From Haloquadratum sp. J07HQX50 (lineage in GTDB: Archaea; Halobacteriota; Halobacteria; Halobacteriales; Haloferacaceae), in assembly GCA_000416005.1 (NCBI GenBank), contig KE356563.1, forward strand, positions 846,453 to 851,482: DNA of 5,030 nt, in the 5' to 3' direction. The notes beneath the pieces were generated by a model, which was not told the DNA's origin, did not search any database, and saw only the letters and a program-made list of their open reading frames with translations. Position 1 is the first letter of the stretch. Every line of letters starts with the position of its first letter. This document shows, one piece after another, positions 1 through 4,687 of this stretch. The position numbers and the translations under genes were made by a program.

Positions 1-686
1 GTGATGGTGAGTACACACGAGAAGCACAAGGACGGCTGGAGGGAGCAAACGGCACGTACATTGGCTTTGTCGTGCCCGGTGGCAATGATGCCGGTTCGTT
101 ACTGCACTTCCATGAAGATGATACAGTGCGGTTTGAAGATGTCACACTCCGCACGGATGATGATGGATTGACGGAAGCGGTGATTGATGATGCTGTGACA
201 ATCGAAGAGACAACGCCCAGCACCACTCCGGTTGATGATCCGGGTGGAGAAGGTGAGCATCCAGACACGACAGAGCAACCACAGACGGCTCACAGTGCCA
301 ATAATGAGCAACAGGAAGTAACCGCAGATGGGGGCACCACAACCGCTCAAAACACTCCTGAAGACGGTGAGCAAATTGATAGTATTGGATCCGTGCAACA
401 ACCGGACGGCACCGAAGCGGATCATGATGATGATTCACTCTCGATTGAAGCAGAGAGTATCACAAATCCGGATGAGAATGCACCCGATACGCAAGCAGAG
501 CGATTGAAGATATTCAAAGACACGCTGCATGAGTCAAGTAAGGATGGTGAGTGCCTCACGGGTGATGACCTGGAAGCCAAACTTGGCTGGGAGCGTGAGA
601 TCATTGATAACATTCTTGAGCACCTCGGGGATGACGGCATGTTGCTAGGAGAGGGATATTTCGGGTACCAATTAAAGCTTGAGTGA
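1..686 (+). CDS. Acidic OB-fold-like / winged-helix-like protein, C-terminal part (5' truncated by window edge)
   Basis: The frame is open from base 3 to the TGA at 684-686, so the gene begins left of the window; the GTG at 72 is in frame but need not be the start. Three parts are visible. First comes a beta-rich segment (GRLEGANGTYIGFVVPGG, then HFHEDDTVRFEDVTLR) with the alternating pattern of an OB-fold nucleic-acid-binding domain. Next is a low-complexity linker of roughly 90 residues rich in Asp, Glu, Thr, Gln and Pro, probably disordered. Last is a helical C-terminus of about 60 residues (AERLKIFKDTLHES, DDLEAKLGWEREIIDNILEHL, GYFGYQL) that reads like a winged helix. Such an arrangement is known in replication and DNA-binding proteins of archaeal plasmids and proviruses, but I do not recognise the exact family. 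The strong acidity and regular codon use make it a real gene; the function is inference. Confidence 0.8.
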   Translation, partial: DGEYTREAQGRLEGANGTYIGFVVPGGNDAGSLLHFHEDDTVRFEDVTLRTDDDGLTEAVIDDAVTIEETTPSTTPVDDPGGEGEHPDTTEQPQTAHSANNEQQEVTADGGTTTAQNTPEDGEQIDSIGSVQQPDGTEADHDDDSLSIEAESITNPDENAPDTQAERLKIFKDTLHESSKDGECLTGDDLEAKLGWEREIIDNILEHLGDDGMLLGEGYFGYQLKLE

Positions 687-737
687 GCGTGCCGGATCCA
701 CATCTGCATCCGTGGTGATCACACCAGACACCAACGC

Positions 738-747
738 TTTGTTTTTT
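738..747 (+). terminator. T-rich tract, probable archaeal terminator
   Basis: TTTGTTTTTT lies about 50 bases after the stop of the acidic OB/winged-helix-like gene. Archaeal transcription commonly ends at T-runs without a stem. A weaker T-run lies at 868-872. Confidence 0.45.
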
Positions 748-1242
748 GGAGTGCGATTTCTCACCGATTGCAGTATATACTCAATTGTACTACTAGCCAA
801 AGAATAATAACAACCGGAAAATACCCACAAACCGGAGAAACAACAACACAAACTCGCTCCTGACGTGTTTTTATTACTTTCTCCCCCAGCACATACCCTT
901 ACACTTGCATGTCCAATGCACCGTGTAGGATACTCTGAGTGTACTTATACCGGGATATATGCATCTGAAAGTGACGGCTTGCACGCAGAGATTATGTTCT
1001 CACTTTTTCGATTATATCATGAGTGACTGTGGAGAGATCAGCGTCGAAGCGACCGGTTACCGGTAACTTCCCAGACGCGAGCATGGGATTCTCAAAAAGA
1101 CCGTATAGGACTGATATTGACTTATCAATCCTCGTTAACGTAGGATGCCCCTGGAGCCGGGGCAACTGGTCCAGACAACAAACCCGACTCCCGAGAGAAG
1201 TCAGACAGATATTATCTGAATAGAGGATGTCAAAAAAACATC
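748..1242. other. Intergenic stretch without a convincing gene
   Basis: The first part (about 780-860) is A- and C-rich and shows nothing recognisable. A 66-codon plus-strand frame from the GTG at 1023 to 1223 is rejected as a gene because its product is basic and Arg/Ser-rich, unlike the acidic real proteins here. An ATG at 1019 opens a 15-codon frame (MSDCGEISVEATGYR) that looks more haloarchaeal but stops at once, possibly a relic. Structure is present: the perfect palindrome GTTACCGGTAAC at 1056-1067, a GCCCC/GGGGC hairpin at 1147-1163, the near-palindrome CTGGTCCAG at 1166-1174, and a hairpin at 1223-1245. Confidence 0.5.
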
Positions 1243-1245
1243 CTC
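1223..1245. repeat. 8-bp hairpin with A-rich loop
   Basis: GAGGATGT (1223-1230) and ACATCCTC (1238-1245) are perfect inverted repeats around the loop CAAAAAA. The right arm shares bases 1243-1245 with the left arm of the next hairpin, so the two stems cannot both form fully. The second copy of the neighbouring repeat, at 1878, lacks this extra hairpin. On the minus strand the loop becomes a T-run, so it could end leftward transcription. Confidence 0.6.
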
Positions 1246-1317
1246 AATCGAAAGCAAACGTGTCGATTGAGAGGTGAGATACCCACCAGATTGGAATAGT
1301 ATTCGGACTGGTATGCA
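1243..1317. repeat. 75-base structured repeat, copy 1
   Basis: It matches 1878-1952 without gaps at 64 of 75 positions by my count. It opens with a 9-bp stem, CTCAATCGA (1243-1251) and TCGATTGAG (1263-1271), around an 11-base loop. This is followed by a 3-bp GGT/ACC pair (1273-1275, 1281-1283), then ACCAG (1285-1289) pairing with CTGGT (1308-1312) around the inner inverted repeat GAATA/TATTC (1294-1304). It lies about 130 bases past the stop of the minus-strand membrane gene. I recognise no named element. Confidence 0.8.
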
Positions 1318-1410
1318 AGATACAGGGCGCATATTTCGTACAGAGCCACGTTTCTCTTTCAAGCAGGTTAGTTGCTCAACACAGGGGATATCTTACACAG
1401 TCAGTCGGCC

Positions 1411-1415
1411 AAAAA
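1411..1415 (-). terminator. Weak T-run after the membrane protein gene
   Basis: The run AAAAA on the plus strand reads GTTTTTGG on the minus strand, about 33 bases past the TAA stop of the 1448-1819 gene. It is short, so the assignment is tentative. Confidence 0.3.
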
Positions 1416-1420
1416 CGAGA

Positions 1421-1428
1421 TATAAATA
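1421..1428 (+). promoter_or_regulatory. TATA-like box facing into the 3' end of the membrane gene
   Basis: TATAAATA matches the archaeal TATA element. Transcription would begin near 1446-1455 and run antisense to the minus-strand gene. A short frame starting at the ATG at 1436 (MTGNLRSSSALVHIIRECGN) is not convincing as a protein. The box may simply be AT-rich spacer. Confidence 0.35.
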
Positions 1429-1447
1429 GATCATCATGACTGGGAAT

Positions 1448-1819
1448 TTACGGTCCAGTTCGGCGTTGGTACACATAATACGAGAGTGCGGGAACTGAAA
1501 TGAGCAGCAGTTCTATAAATATGGCTCCACCAATATGAATCGCACCTGTAAGTCCCCAGAAAGCAGTTGTTGACTGCGTTCTCTCCTCTTTACGTGACCG
1601 AAGGTCAGCGAGTAAACAAACAAGAACGACTACTGCGATGAGAATCCCTACCCAAAATGAAATCATTTGGAGTATGAACCACACAACGTCTGCTCCAATA
1701 GCCGAGTCTGGGGAGTCCGCTGCAATAAAAAACGCCTGCTCGGCAAACCGAGAGATTAGCGATGCCAAAATCACCAGAGGAAATAGAAGGATTCCGGACG
1801 ACCATGATAAACTTAACAT
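1448..1819 (-). CDS. Small three-helix membrane protein, function unknown
   Basis: The 123-residue product starts at the ATG at 1817-1819 and ends with TAA at 1448-1450. Three hydrophobic stretches are visible: about residues 8-24 (ILLFPLVILASLI), 45-72 (VVWFILQMISFWVGILIAVV) and 86-117 (AFWGLTGAIHIGGAI onward). A polar loop with RSRKEER at 74-80 probably faces the cytoplasm. The C-terminus ends YYVYQRRTGP, a short basic tail of a kind common in small haloarchaeal membrane proteins. An acidic loop (AADSPDSAIGAD, about 33-44) sits between helices 1 and 2. No catalytic motif is seen. No Shine-Dalgarno is obvious; a T-run 23-28 bases upstream on the coding strand (1842-1847) could be the promoter of a leaderless transcript. 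The gene stands alone between two copies of a structured repeat. Confidence 0.75.
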   Translation of the reverse strand: MLSLSWSSGILLFPLVILASLISRFAEQAFFIAADSPDSAIGADVVWFILQMISFWVGILIAVVVLVCLLADLRSRKEERTQSTTAFWGLTGAIHIGGAIFIELLLISVPALSYYVYQRRTGP

Positions 1820-1877
1820 ATCATATAATTACAGAAAGTAGAAAAAATACTTGCCGACAGCGTGTCATAGAATCAGT

Positions 1878-1952
1878 CTCAATCGAAAGCAAACGTATCG
1901 ATTGAGTAGTCAAATACTCACCAGATTGGATTGATATTCGTGCTGGTATGCA
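1878..1952. repeat. 75-base structured repeat, copy 2
   Basis: This is the partner of 1243-1317. The 29-base hairpin part differs at one position, in the loop, and keeps the 9-bp stem CTCAATCGA (1878-1886) / TCGATTGAG (1898-1906). The following small pair is AGT (1908-1910) / ACT (1916-1918), where copy 1 has GGT/ACC, so both sides changed together. ACCAG and CTGGT are kept. It begins 59 bases upstream of the start of the minus-strand membrane gene, so the two copies bracket that gene in the same orientation. Confidence 0.8.
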
Positions 1953-2424
1953 GATTGATTGTGTGGATACAGCCGTTGGAAATTATCATGAAACCCACTG
2001 TACGGCGTGATTTTGGAACATTCACACTGAAAGACATATCAGAACGAATATCCTGTTTTTTCCGGTCGTATATCGTTGTCGTGTCACTCGCCAAGAGTAA
2101 TCGAACACAACAGGTCGCCGTCTGGACCCGGCTTTTTGGGGTTATCACTATTGAGAATTGAAGTTGTCCGAGAAAATGTTCAAAACCTCGGACCAATCCT
2201 TTTGTTGCAATTGGAAGCGTCGACAAATCAGGACCGAATGAGTGCTAATATATCTGTATCGATTTCACCCGTCGATGTCCAGCGGTTAGGACCCAAGGGA
2301 GGTGACTGTCAATACCTTGTCGTTCGAACTTGTATCACTCTCAATATAGTCTCATATCCGGTTTTCATTTTTATGTTAGTCAGGATCCAGAGGACAGGGG
2401 ATAGCAAGCTCGCACCTTCCATAG
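1953..2424. other. Stretch without a convincing gene
   Basis: Several frames stay open on both strands, but none has a recognisable motif, acidic composition or good start. The least bad are a plus-strand frame from the ATG at 1988 to 2161 (57 residues, basic, begins MKPTVRRDFG) and a plus-strand frame running through 2158-2300 (REN..GPILLLQLEAS) that degenerates into Arg/Ser/Cys-rich sequence after about 2390. This could be decayed coding DNA. An inverted repeat, CTCGCAC (2409-2415) / GTGCGAG (2439-2445), lies at its right end. Confidence 0.4.
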
Positions 2425-2679
2425 AGAGCCGTTTCTCCGTGCGAGAGAGACGAAGAGATACAGGGGTATGTCGGATGCATCGTAGTAATCATTGCTTCGG
2501 CAGAGAGTACGGCTCTTGACACAGGAGAAATATCGAGATGCTACGTTGGTTGCCAGTTTCGAGGTTATTGGAGAAAACTCGGAAAAATTTCCAACTTCGA
2601 TGCAGATGTGATCGATACGAGACAATCGAGTTCCCCATACTGGACAATCACCCTGAGTTTCAGCGATGAGATGAAATGA
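2425..2679 (+). pseudogene. Start-less, probably frameshifted remnant of a secreted or membrane protein
   Basis: The frame is open from just after a TAG (2422-2424) to the TGA at 2677-2679 but has no ATG, GTG or TTG near its beginning. The final third reads like genuine protein (SNFDADVIDTRQ, then SPYWTITLSFSDEMK), with codons typical of the real genes here. The middle (SRCYVGCQFRGYWRKL) does not, while the second plus-strand frame there (codons starting at 2522, 2525 and so on) reads DATLVASFEVIGENSEK. One extra A in the A5 run at 2583-2587 would join that segment to the good C-terminus. An earlier hydrophobic stretch (GCIVVIIASA) may be a membrane anchor. The stop overlaps the ATG of the next gene by four bases (ATGA), the layout of translational coupling, which supports former coding. 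I cannot name the family. Confidence 0.4.
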
Positions 2680-2900
2680 AGCGGGAGAAATTAGAGGGCC
2701 GCGATGAAGGCGGGACGCAGTATCTATCGCAGTCTGAAGTCGATAAAAAAATGCAGTCGGTGAAAGCCGATGTCAAGAGCGACTATCGAAATCGACTCAT
2801 CGCTGAGCTGTATGAGACAGAGAAATTGACACAGACAGAGATAGCAGATGCTGTCGGACTGACACAATCAACAGTGAATAAAATACTCAAAAATCGCTAA
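2676..2900 (+). CDS. Small helix-turn-helix DNA-binding protein
   Basis: This is a 74-residue protein from the ATG at 2676; an in-frame TGA at 2667-2669 excludes an earlier start. Residues 51-72 (LTQTEIADAVGLTQSTVNKILK) form a clear helix-turn-helix: the T-Q-x-E-I-A-x-x-V-G-L-T-Q-x-x-V pattern places a recognition helix at about 63-72. Residues 15-50 are charged and probably helical (SQSEVDKKMQSVKADVKSDY, then RNRLIAELYE) and may mediate dimer contacts. No ligand-binding or enzymatic domain is present. The start overlaps the stop of the remnant frame at 2425-2679, suggesting it was the second gene of a coupled pair. It could be a plasmid- or provirus-type repressor or an accessory regulator; its target is unknown. 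The DNA-binding role is secure from the motif, the rest is inference. Confidence 0.82.
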   Translation: MKREKLEGRDEGGTQYLSQSEVDKKMQSVKADVKSDYRNRLIAELYETEKLTQTEIADAVGLTQSTVNKILKNR

Positions 2901-2934
2901 ATATCGATTATTCATTCATTCATGAAGGCATTAA

Positions 2935-3278
2935 ATAATCTATATCACGCGCATAGAGAATTGGAGAACCCAATTCATATTTCAGAGCACTCACCTGTGG
3001 CTCTCATCAAATTGGGTGAGCGTGGTGATCGGCCTGCCTGAGCATGGCGACGTGAGCTTGACAGTCACCGAAACGAGCTCCAGCGGCTTGATTCGGGAGA
3101 AAGACTCCCGATTCGCTTTCGACATCACAATTTGTGCTGGCTTCGTCGATCGAGCAATGACGAAGTGGAGGTCAGAAACATCTGAGCATAACAACAGAGA
3201 CAGCCAGTGCAGGAGCGTCATCATATTCTCATCGCCCTGGTCGATGGGCGGATTTCTCCGTTTTTGACAGAAATTCAA
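2935..3278. other. Stretch open on both strands; possible gene fragment
   Basis: A plus-strand frame is open from 2935 to the stop at 3265-3267 (GTG at 3016; 83 residues from there), and a minus-strand frame runs 3278 to 2991 (95 residues). The plus frame has a beta-like segment (HGDVSLTVTETSSS, then REKDSRFAFDITICAGFVD) that could be part of a real protein, but its C-terminus is not protein-like and no promoter or Shine-Dalgarno stands out. The minus frame has no recognisable motif. A strong hairpin, TCGGGAG (3093-3099) / CTCCCGA (3105-3111) with loop AAAGA, sits inside. It may be a remnant of a transferred gene or insertion sequence; I could not identify terminal repeats. Confidence 0.3.
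2958..2976. repeat. 7-bp hairpin downstream of the helix-turn-helix gene
   Basis: GAATTGG (2958-2964) and CCAATTC (2970-2976) surround AGAAC. A second inverted repeat, CTCACC (2990-2995) / GGTGAG (3015-3020), follows. They may be an operator or a terminator-like structure; no T-run follows on the plus strand. Confidence 0.45.
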
Positions 3279-3330
3279 TAATTATCATGAAGACAGATAA
3301 ACCGTCAGCTCTCTAACTGTTGTATATTGG

Positions 3331-3843
3331 ATGCATAAGAAAGGTCACTACGGGGCTGCACTGACCGCGTATGCGCCGGTTGGGATGGGGGCGCTTGCGC
3401 TTGGCTTCCACGTAGCAGCTGTCGGTGGCGGACTCATCGCGGTCGGGTTAGCCATGGTCCCTGACGTCGATATGAACCTCGAAAATCTCTCGCATCGTGG
3501 ACTGACGCATACGATTCATTTTGCGGCCGGTTTCGCTGCCGTGACCGGTGTCCTCGGTGTGATAATCGGACACGCTGCAACTGGTCACTGGCTCCTCACG
3601 CTTGGATCCGGGCTCTATCTCGCTCTCATCGGCGGCCTCACGATCTGTTCACACATCGCCGCGGATGCCCTCACACCGATGGGTGTCACGCCGTTTGGCG
3701 ACGATCGACACTACTCGTACGATCTCTGGACGGCCGACAGCGTCCTCGGAAACTACGGCTTGCTCGCGCTCGGAATACTTGCCACATTGGCAGCACTCGT
3801 GATTGGCGATGGACTCTACAGGCTTTTGACTCCATACCTGTGA
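3331..3843 (+). CDS. YdjM/DUF457-family membrane-bound metal-dependent hydrolase
   Basis: The 170-residue product matches the YdjM family (LexA-binding, inner-membrane-associated putative hydrolase, formerly DUF457), whose substrate is generally unknown. Visible signatures are an N-terminal KKGHYG (His6), the block VPDVDMNLENLSHRGLTHT with Asp45, Asp47, His55, His60, and the block SHIAADALTPMGVTPFGDD with His108, Asp112 and the TPxGxxPF pattern. These His/Asp residues are the presumed metal ligands. Hydrophobic helices span roughly 10-42, 62-84, 88-105 and 137-163, so it is an integral membrane protein. The length is normal for the short form and no key residue is missing. The ATG at 3331 is the only good start, since a TAA lies in frame at 3298-3300. 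No near-by partner gene is evident. The coding sequence looks richer in G+C than its surroundings. The family call is firm; the reaction is not known. Confidence 0.9.
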   Translation: MHKKGHYGAALTAYAPVGMGALALGFHVAAVGGGLIAVGLAMVPDVDMNLENLSHRGLTHTIHFAAGFAAVTGVLGVIIGHAATGHWLLTLGSGLYLALIGGLTICSHIAADALTPMGVTPFGDDRHYSYDLWTADSVLGNYGLLALGILATLAALVIGDGLYRLLTPYL

Positions 3844-3864
3844 CTGCGGGCATCCAGTCGCAGT
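3843..3864 (+). repeat. Hairpin at the stop of the YdjM-family gene
   Basis: ACTGCG (3843-3848) and CGCAGT (3859-3864) form a 6-bp stem starting on the last base of the stop codon. No T-run follows, so a role in termination is uncertain. GACTGCGGGCA (3842-3852) recurs exactly at 3937-3947. Confidence 0.4.
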
Positions 3865-3900
3865 TGCTAGCCGTCCGAAGTGTCGGTCTGTCCATCCGAT

Positions 3901-4002
3901 ATGTGTGAATCATGCTGTAAGTGGGATAGAAACTGCGACTGCGGGCACAGTGTGGTTCGTGGGCATGGTGTCGCTCACAGACAACAGATAGGAACGAAGT
4001 AA
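3901..4002 (+). CDS. Possible 33-residue Cys-rich mini-protein
   Basis: An ATG at 3901 opens a 33-codon frame ending TAA at 4000-4002. Its N-terminus, MCESCCKWDRNCDCGHSVV, has five cysteines and a histidine within 16 residues, a spacing that could bind zinc. Haloarchaea are known to encode many small zinc-finger proteins under 70 residues, usually with CPxCG motifs, which this lacks. No promoter or Shine-Dalgarno is evident, and part of the Cys cluster comes from the short repeat GACTGCGGGCA, so chance is quite likely. Confidence 0.2.
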   Translation: MCESCCKWDRNCDCGHSVVRGHGVAHRQQIGTK

Positions 4003-4130
4003 TCGAGATTCATTATCATTGTTGCCTTGCTTCAGCGCATTATTCAGACACCTGGGGTGCGATCACCACGTGACACAACGTATCGCGACACCTGGCACGG
4101 TGCAACGGGTTGCTCACAGCTGGGACAGTT

Positions 4131-4149
4131 GATGAAGACGCGTCTCATC
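4131..4149. repeat. Near-perfect 19-base palindrome
   Basis: GATG-A-AGACG pairs with CGTCT-CATC, leaving one unpaired A; the core AGACGCGTCT is a perfect 10-base palindrome. It could be an operator for a dimeric regulator. Confidence 0.4.
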
Positions 4150-4191
4150 AATCCCACCCTCGTCTGAACGGGTCACTTGCTCACCTTTGAA

Positions 4192-4267
4192 ATCGTGATG
4201 AACGTCGTTTCGGGTTTGAGTCTTCACCAACACTGAGAGCTCAATTGATGGCTCTGTTGGTGAAGAC
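4192..4267. repeat. Composite hairpin repeat, copy A
   Basis: It comprises a lead segment of about 28 bases (TCGTGATGAACGTCG ... GGTTTGAG) followed by a long hairpin. The hairpin arms GTCTTCACCAACA (4220-4232) and TGTTGGTGAAGAC (4255-4267) are perfect 13-base inverted repeats; inside, AGAGC (4236-4240) can also pair with GCTCT (4251-4255), leaving a loop with CAATTG. The same order of segments recurs at 4403-4480. Confidence 0.75.
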
Positions 4268-4361
4268 CCACCCCTCTCTTTTGAGCGATACGTGTCGGCT
4301 AATACTCATCTGGGTGGTCGGTGGTATCTCCCTCAACTCTCGTCGAGAAACATAGGGTTGG

Positions 4362-4405
4362 GTCATGGTCAGTAGAGCCTCGCCTTTGAGTGGCGAGTTC
4401 GAGTC
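4362..4405. repeat. Diverged lead-segment repeat without hairpin
   Basis: This 44-base unit aligns without gaps to 4518-4561 at 30 of 44 positions by my count. Shared blocks include TCGC with TTT, and GGCGAG at 4392-4397 and 4548-4553. Its last three bases are the first three of the next unit at 4403. Confidence 0.5.
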
Positions 4406-4480
4406 GTGATCAGCGTAACTCCGCCTTTGAGTGTTTAACCAACAGTGAGGACTCAATCAGTGGCTATTGTTGGTGAAGAC
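4403..4480. repeat. Composite hairpin repeat, copy B
   Basis: It has the same layout as 4192-4267: GTCGTGATCAGCGT and TTTGAG, then ACCAACA (4438-4444), an inner segment with TGAG, CTCAAT and TGGCT in the same order, and TGTTGGTGAAGAC (4468-4480), identical to copy A. The left arm has decayed outside ACCAACA, so only 7 bp of the outer stem remain. A second small hairpin, ACTCAA (4479-4484) / TTGAGT (4493-4498), follows directly. Confidence 0.7.
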
Positions 4481-4517
4481 TCAATCCTGAGTTTGAGTAG
4501 CGTAGTCCCGCTTTTGA

Positions 4518-4561
4518 GTCGTGATCAGCGTCGCTTCGCGTTTAAACGGCGAGCTTGAATC
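4518..4561. repeat. Lead-segment repeat, last unit
   Basis: It begins GTCGTGATCAGCGT, identical to the 14 bases at 4403-4416, and ends GGCGAGCTTGAATC, resembling 4392-4405. No hairpin element follows; the promoter of the next gene begins about 35 bases downstream. Confidence 0.6.
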
Positions 4562-4595
4562 AAGATTACCCAGCTAAGTCGTGGAAGATAAAAAA

Positions 4596-4616
4596 TTATA
4601 TAGAGAGATTTAAATT
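4596..4616 (+). promoter_or_regulatory. TATA region of the acetamidase/formamidase-family gene
   Basis: Two TATA-like elements, TTATATA (4596-4602) and TTTAAATT (4609-4616), lie in an AT-rich patch. From the second, transcription would begin near 4635, where an ATG opens an 8-codon frame (MNTNVAYR, stop at 4659-4661). The larger gene would then have a leader of about 53 bases and a GGTGA Shine-Dalgarno at 4681-4685, unusually close (2 bases) to its ATG at 4688. Confidence 0.6.
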
Positions 4617-4687
4617 AGCGTACTTTGATAACATATGAACACTAATGTAGCGTATAGGTGAGAGAGTTTCCCAGAAATGCGGTGAAG

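Larger units (their letters stand above)
3865..4191. other. Gene-poor stretch with short repeats
   Basis: No long coding frame is supported. It holds a possible 33-codon Cys-rich frame (3901-4002), the 9-base direct repeat GACACCTGG at 4047-4055 and 4087-4095, the palindrome CACGTG at 4067-4072, and the imperfect palindrome GATGAAGACG/CGTCTCATC at 4131-4149 centred on AGACGCGTCT. Confidence 0.45.

Noticed and set aside
99..709. Minus-strand genes opposite the first acidic gene
   Set aside because: They are shadows of GAT/GAC-rich codons in the plus-strand gene and give His/Ser/Cys-rich products.
1147..1174. tRNA-like fold
   Set aside because: Two small stems are present, but there is no acceptor stem, T-arm consensus or anticodon arm in register.
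1023..1223. 66-codon plus-strand gene from GTG
   Set aside because: The product is basic, Arg/Ser-rich and without motifs, unlike the acidic real proteins; the DNA there is dominated by palindromes.
1243..1952. Insertion sequence with the membrane gene as cargo
   Set aside because: No transposase and no terminal inverted repeats or target duplication could be found; the repeats are in direct orientation. Kept only as a repeat-bracketed segment.
1918..2226. Minus-strand gene overlapping repeat copy 2
   Set aside because: It would read through the structured repeat, has basic composition and shows no recognisable domain.
2076..2519. 147-codon plus-strand gene from TTG
   Set aside because: It has a rare start and no motif, and its C-terminal part is rich in Arg, Ser, Cys and His. 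A short middle part looks protein-like, but not enough to call a gene.
3686..3913. Minus-strand gene opposite the YdjM-family gene
   Set aside because: It is antisense to a clear family member and has a basic, Arg-rich product typical of a shadow frame.
4241..4456. Minus-strand gene across the hairpin repeats
   Set aside because: Its sequence is produced by the repeats themselves and has no protein-like pattern.
4180..4565. CRISPR array
   Set aside because: The repeats are diverged, of unequal length and unequally spaced, and no cas gene is present.
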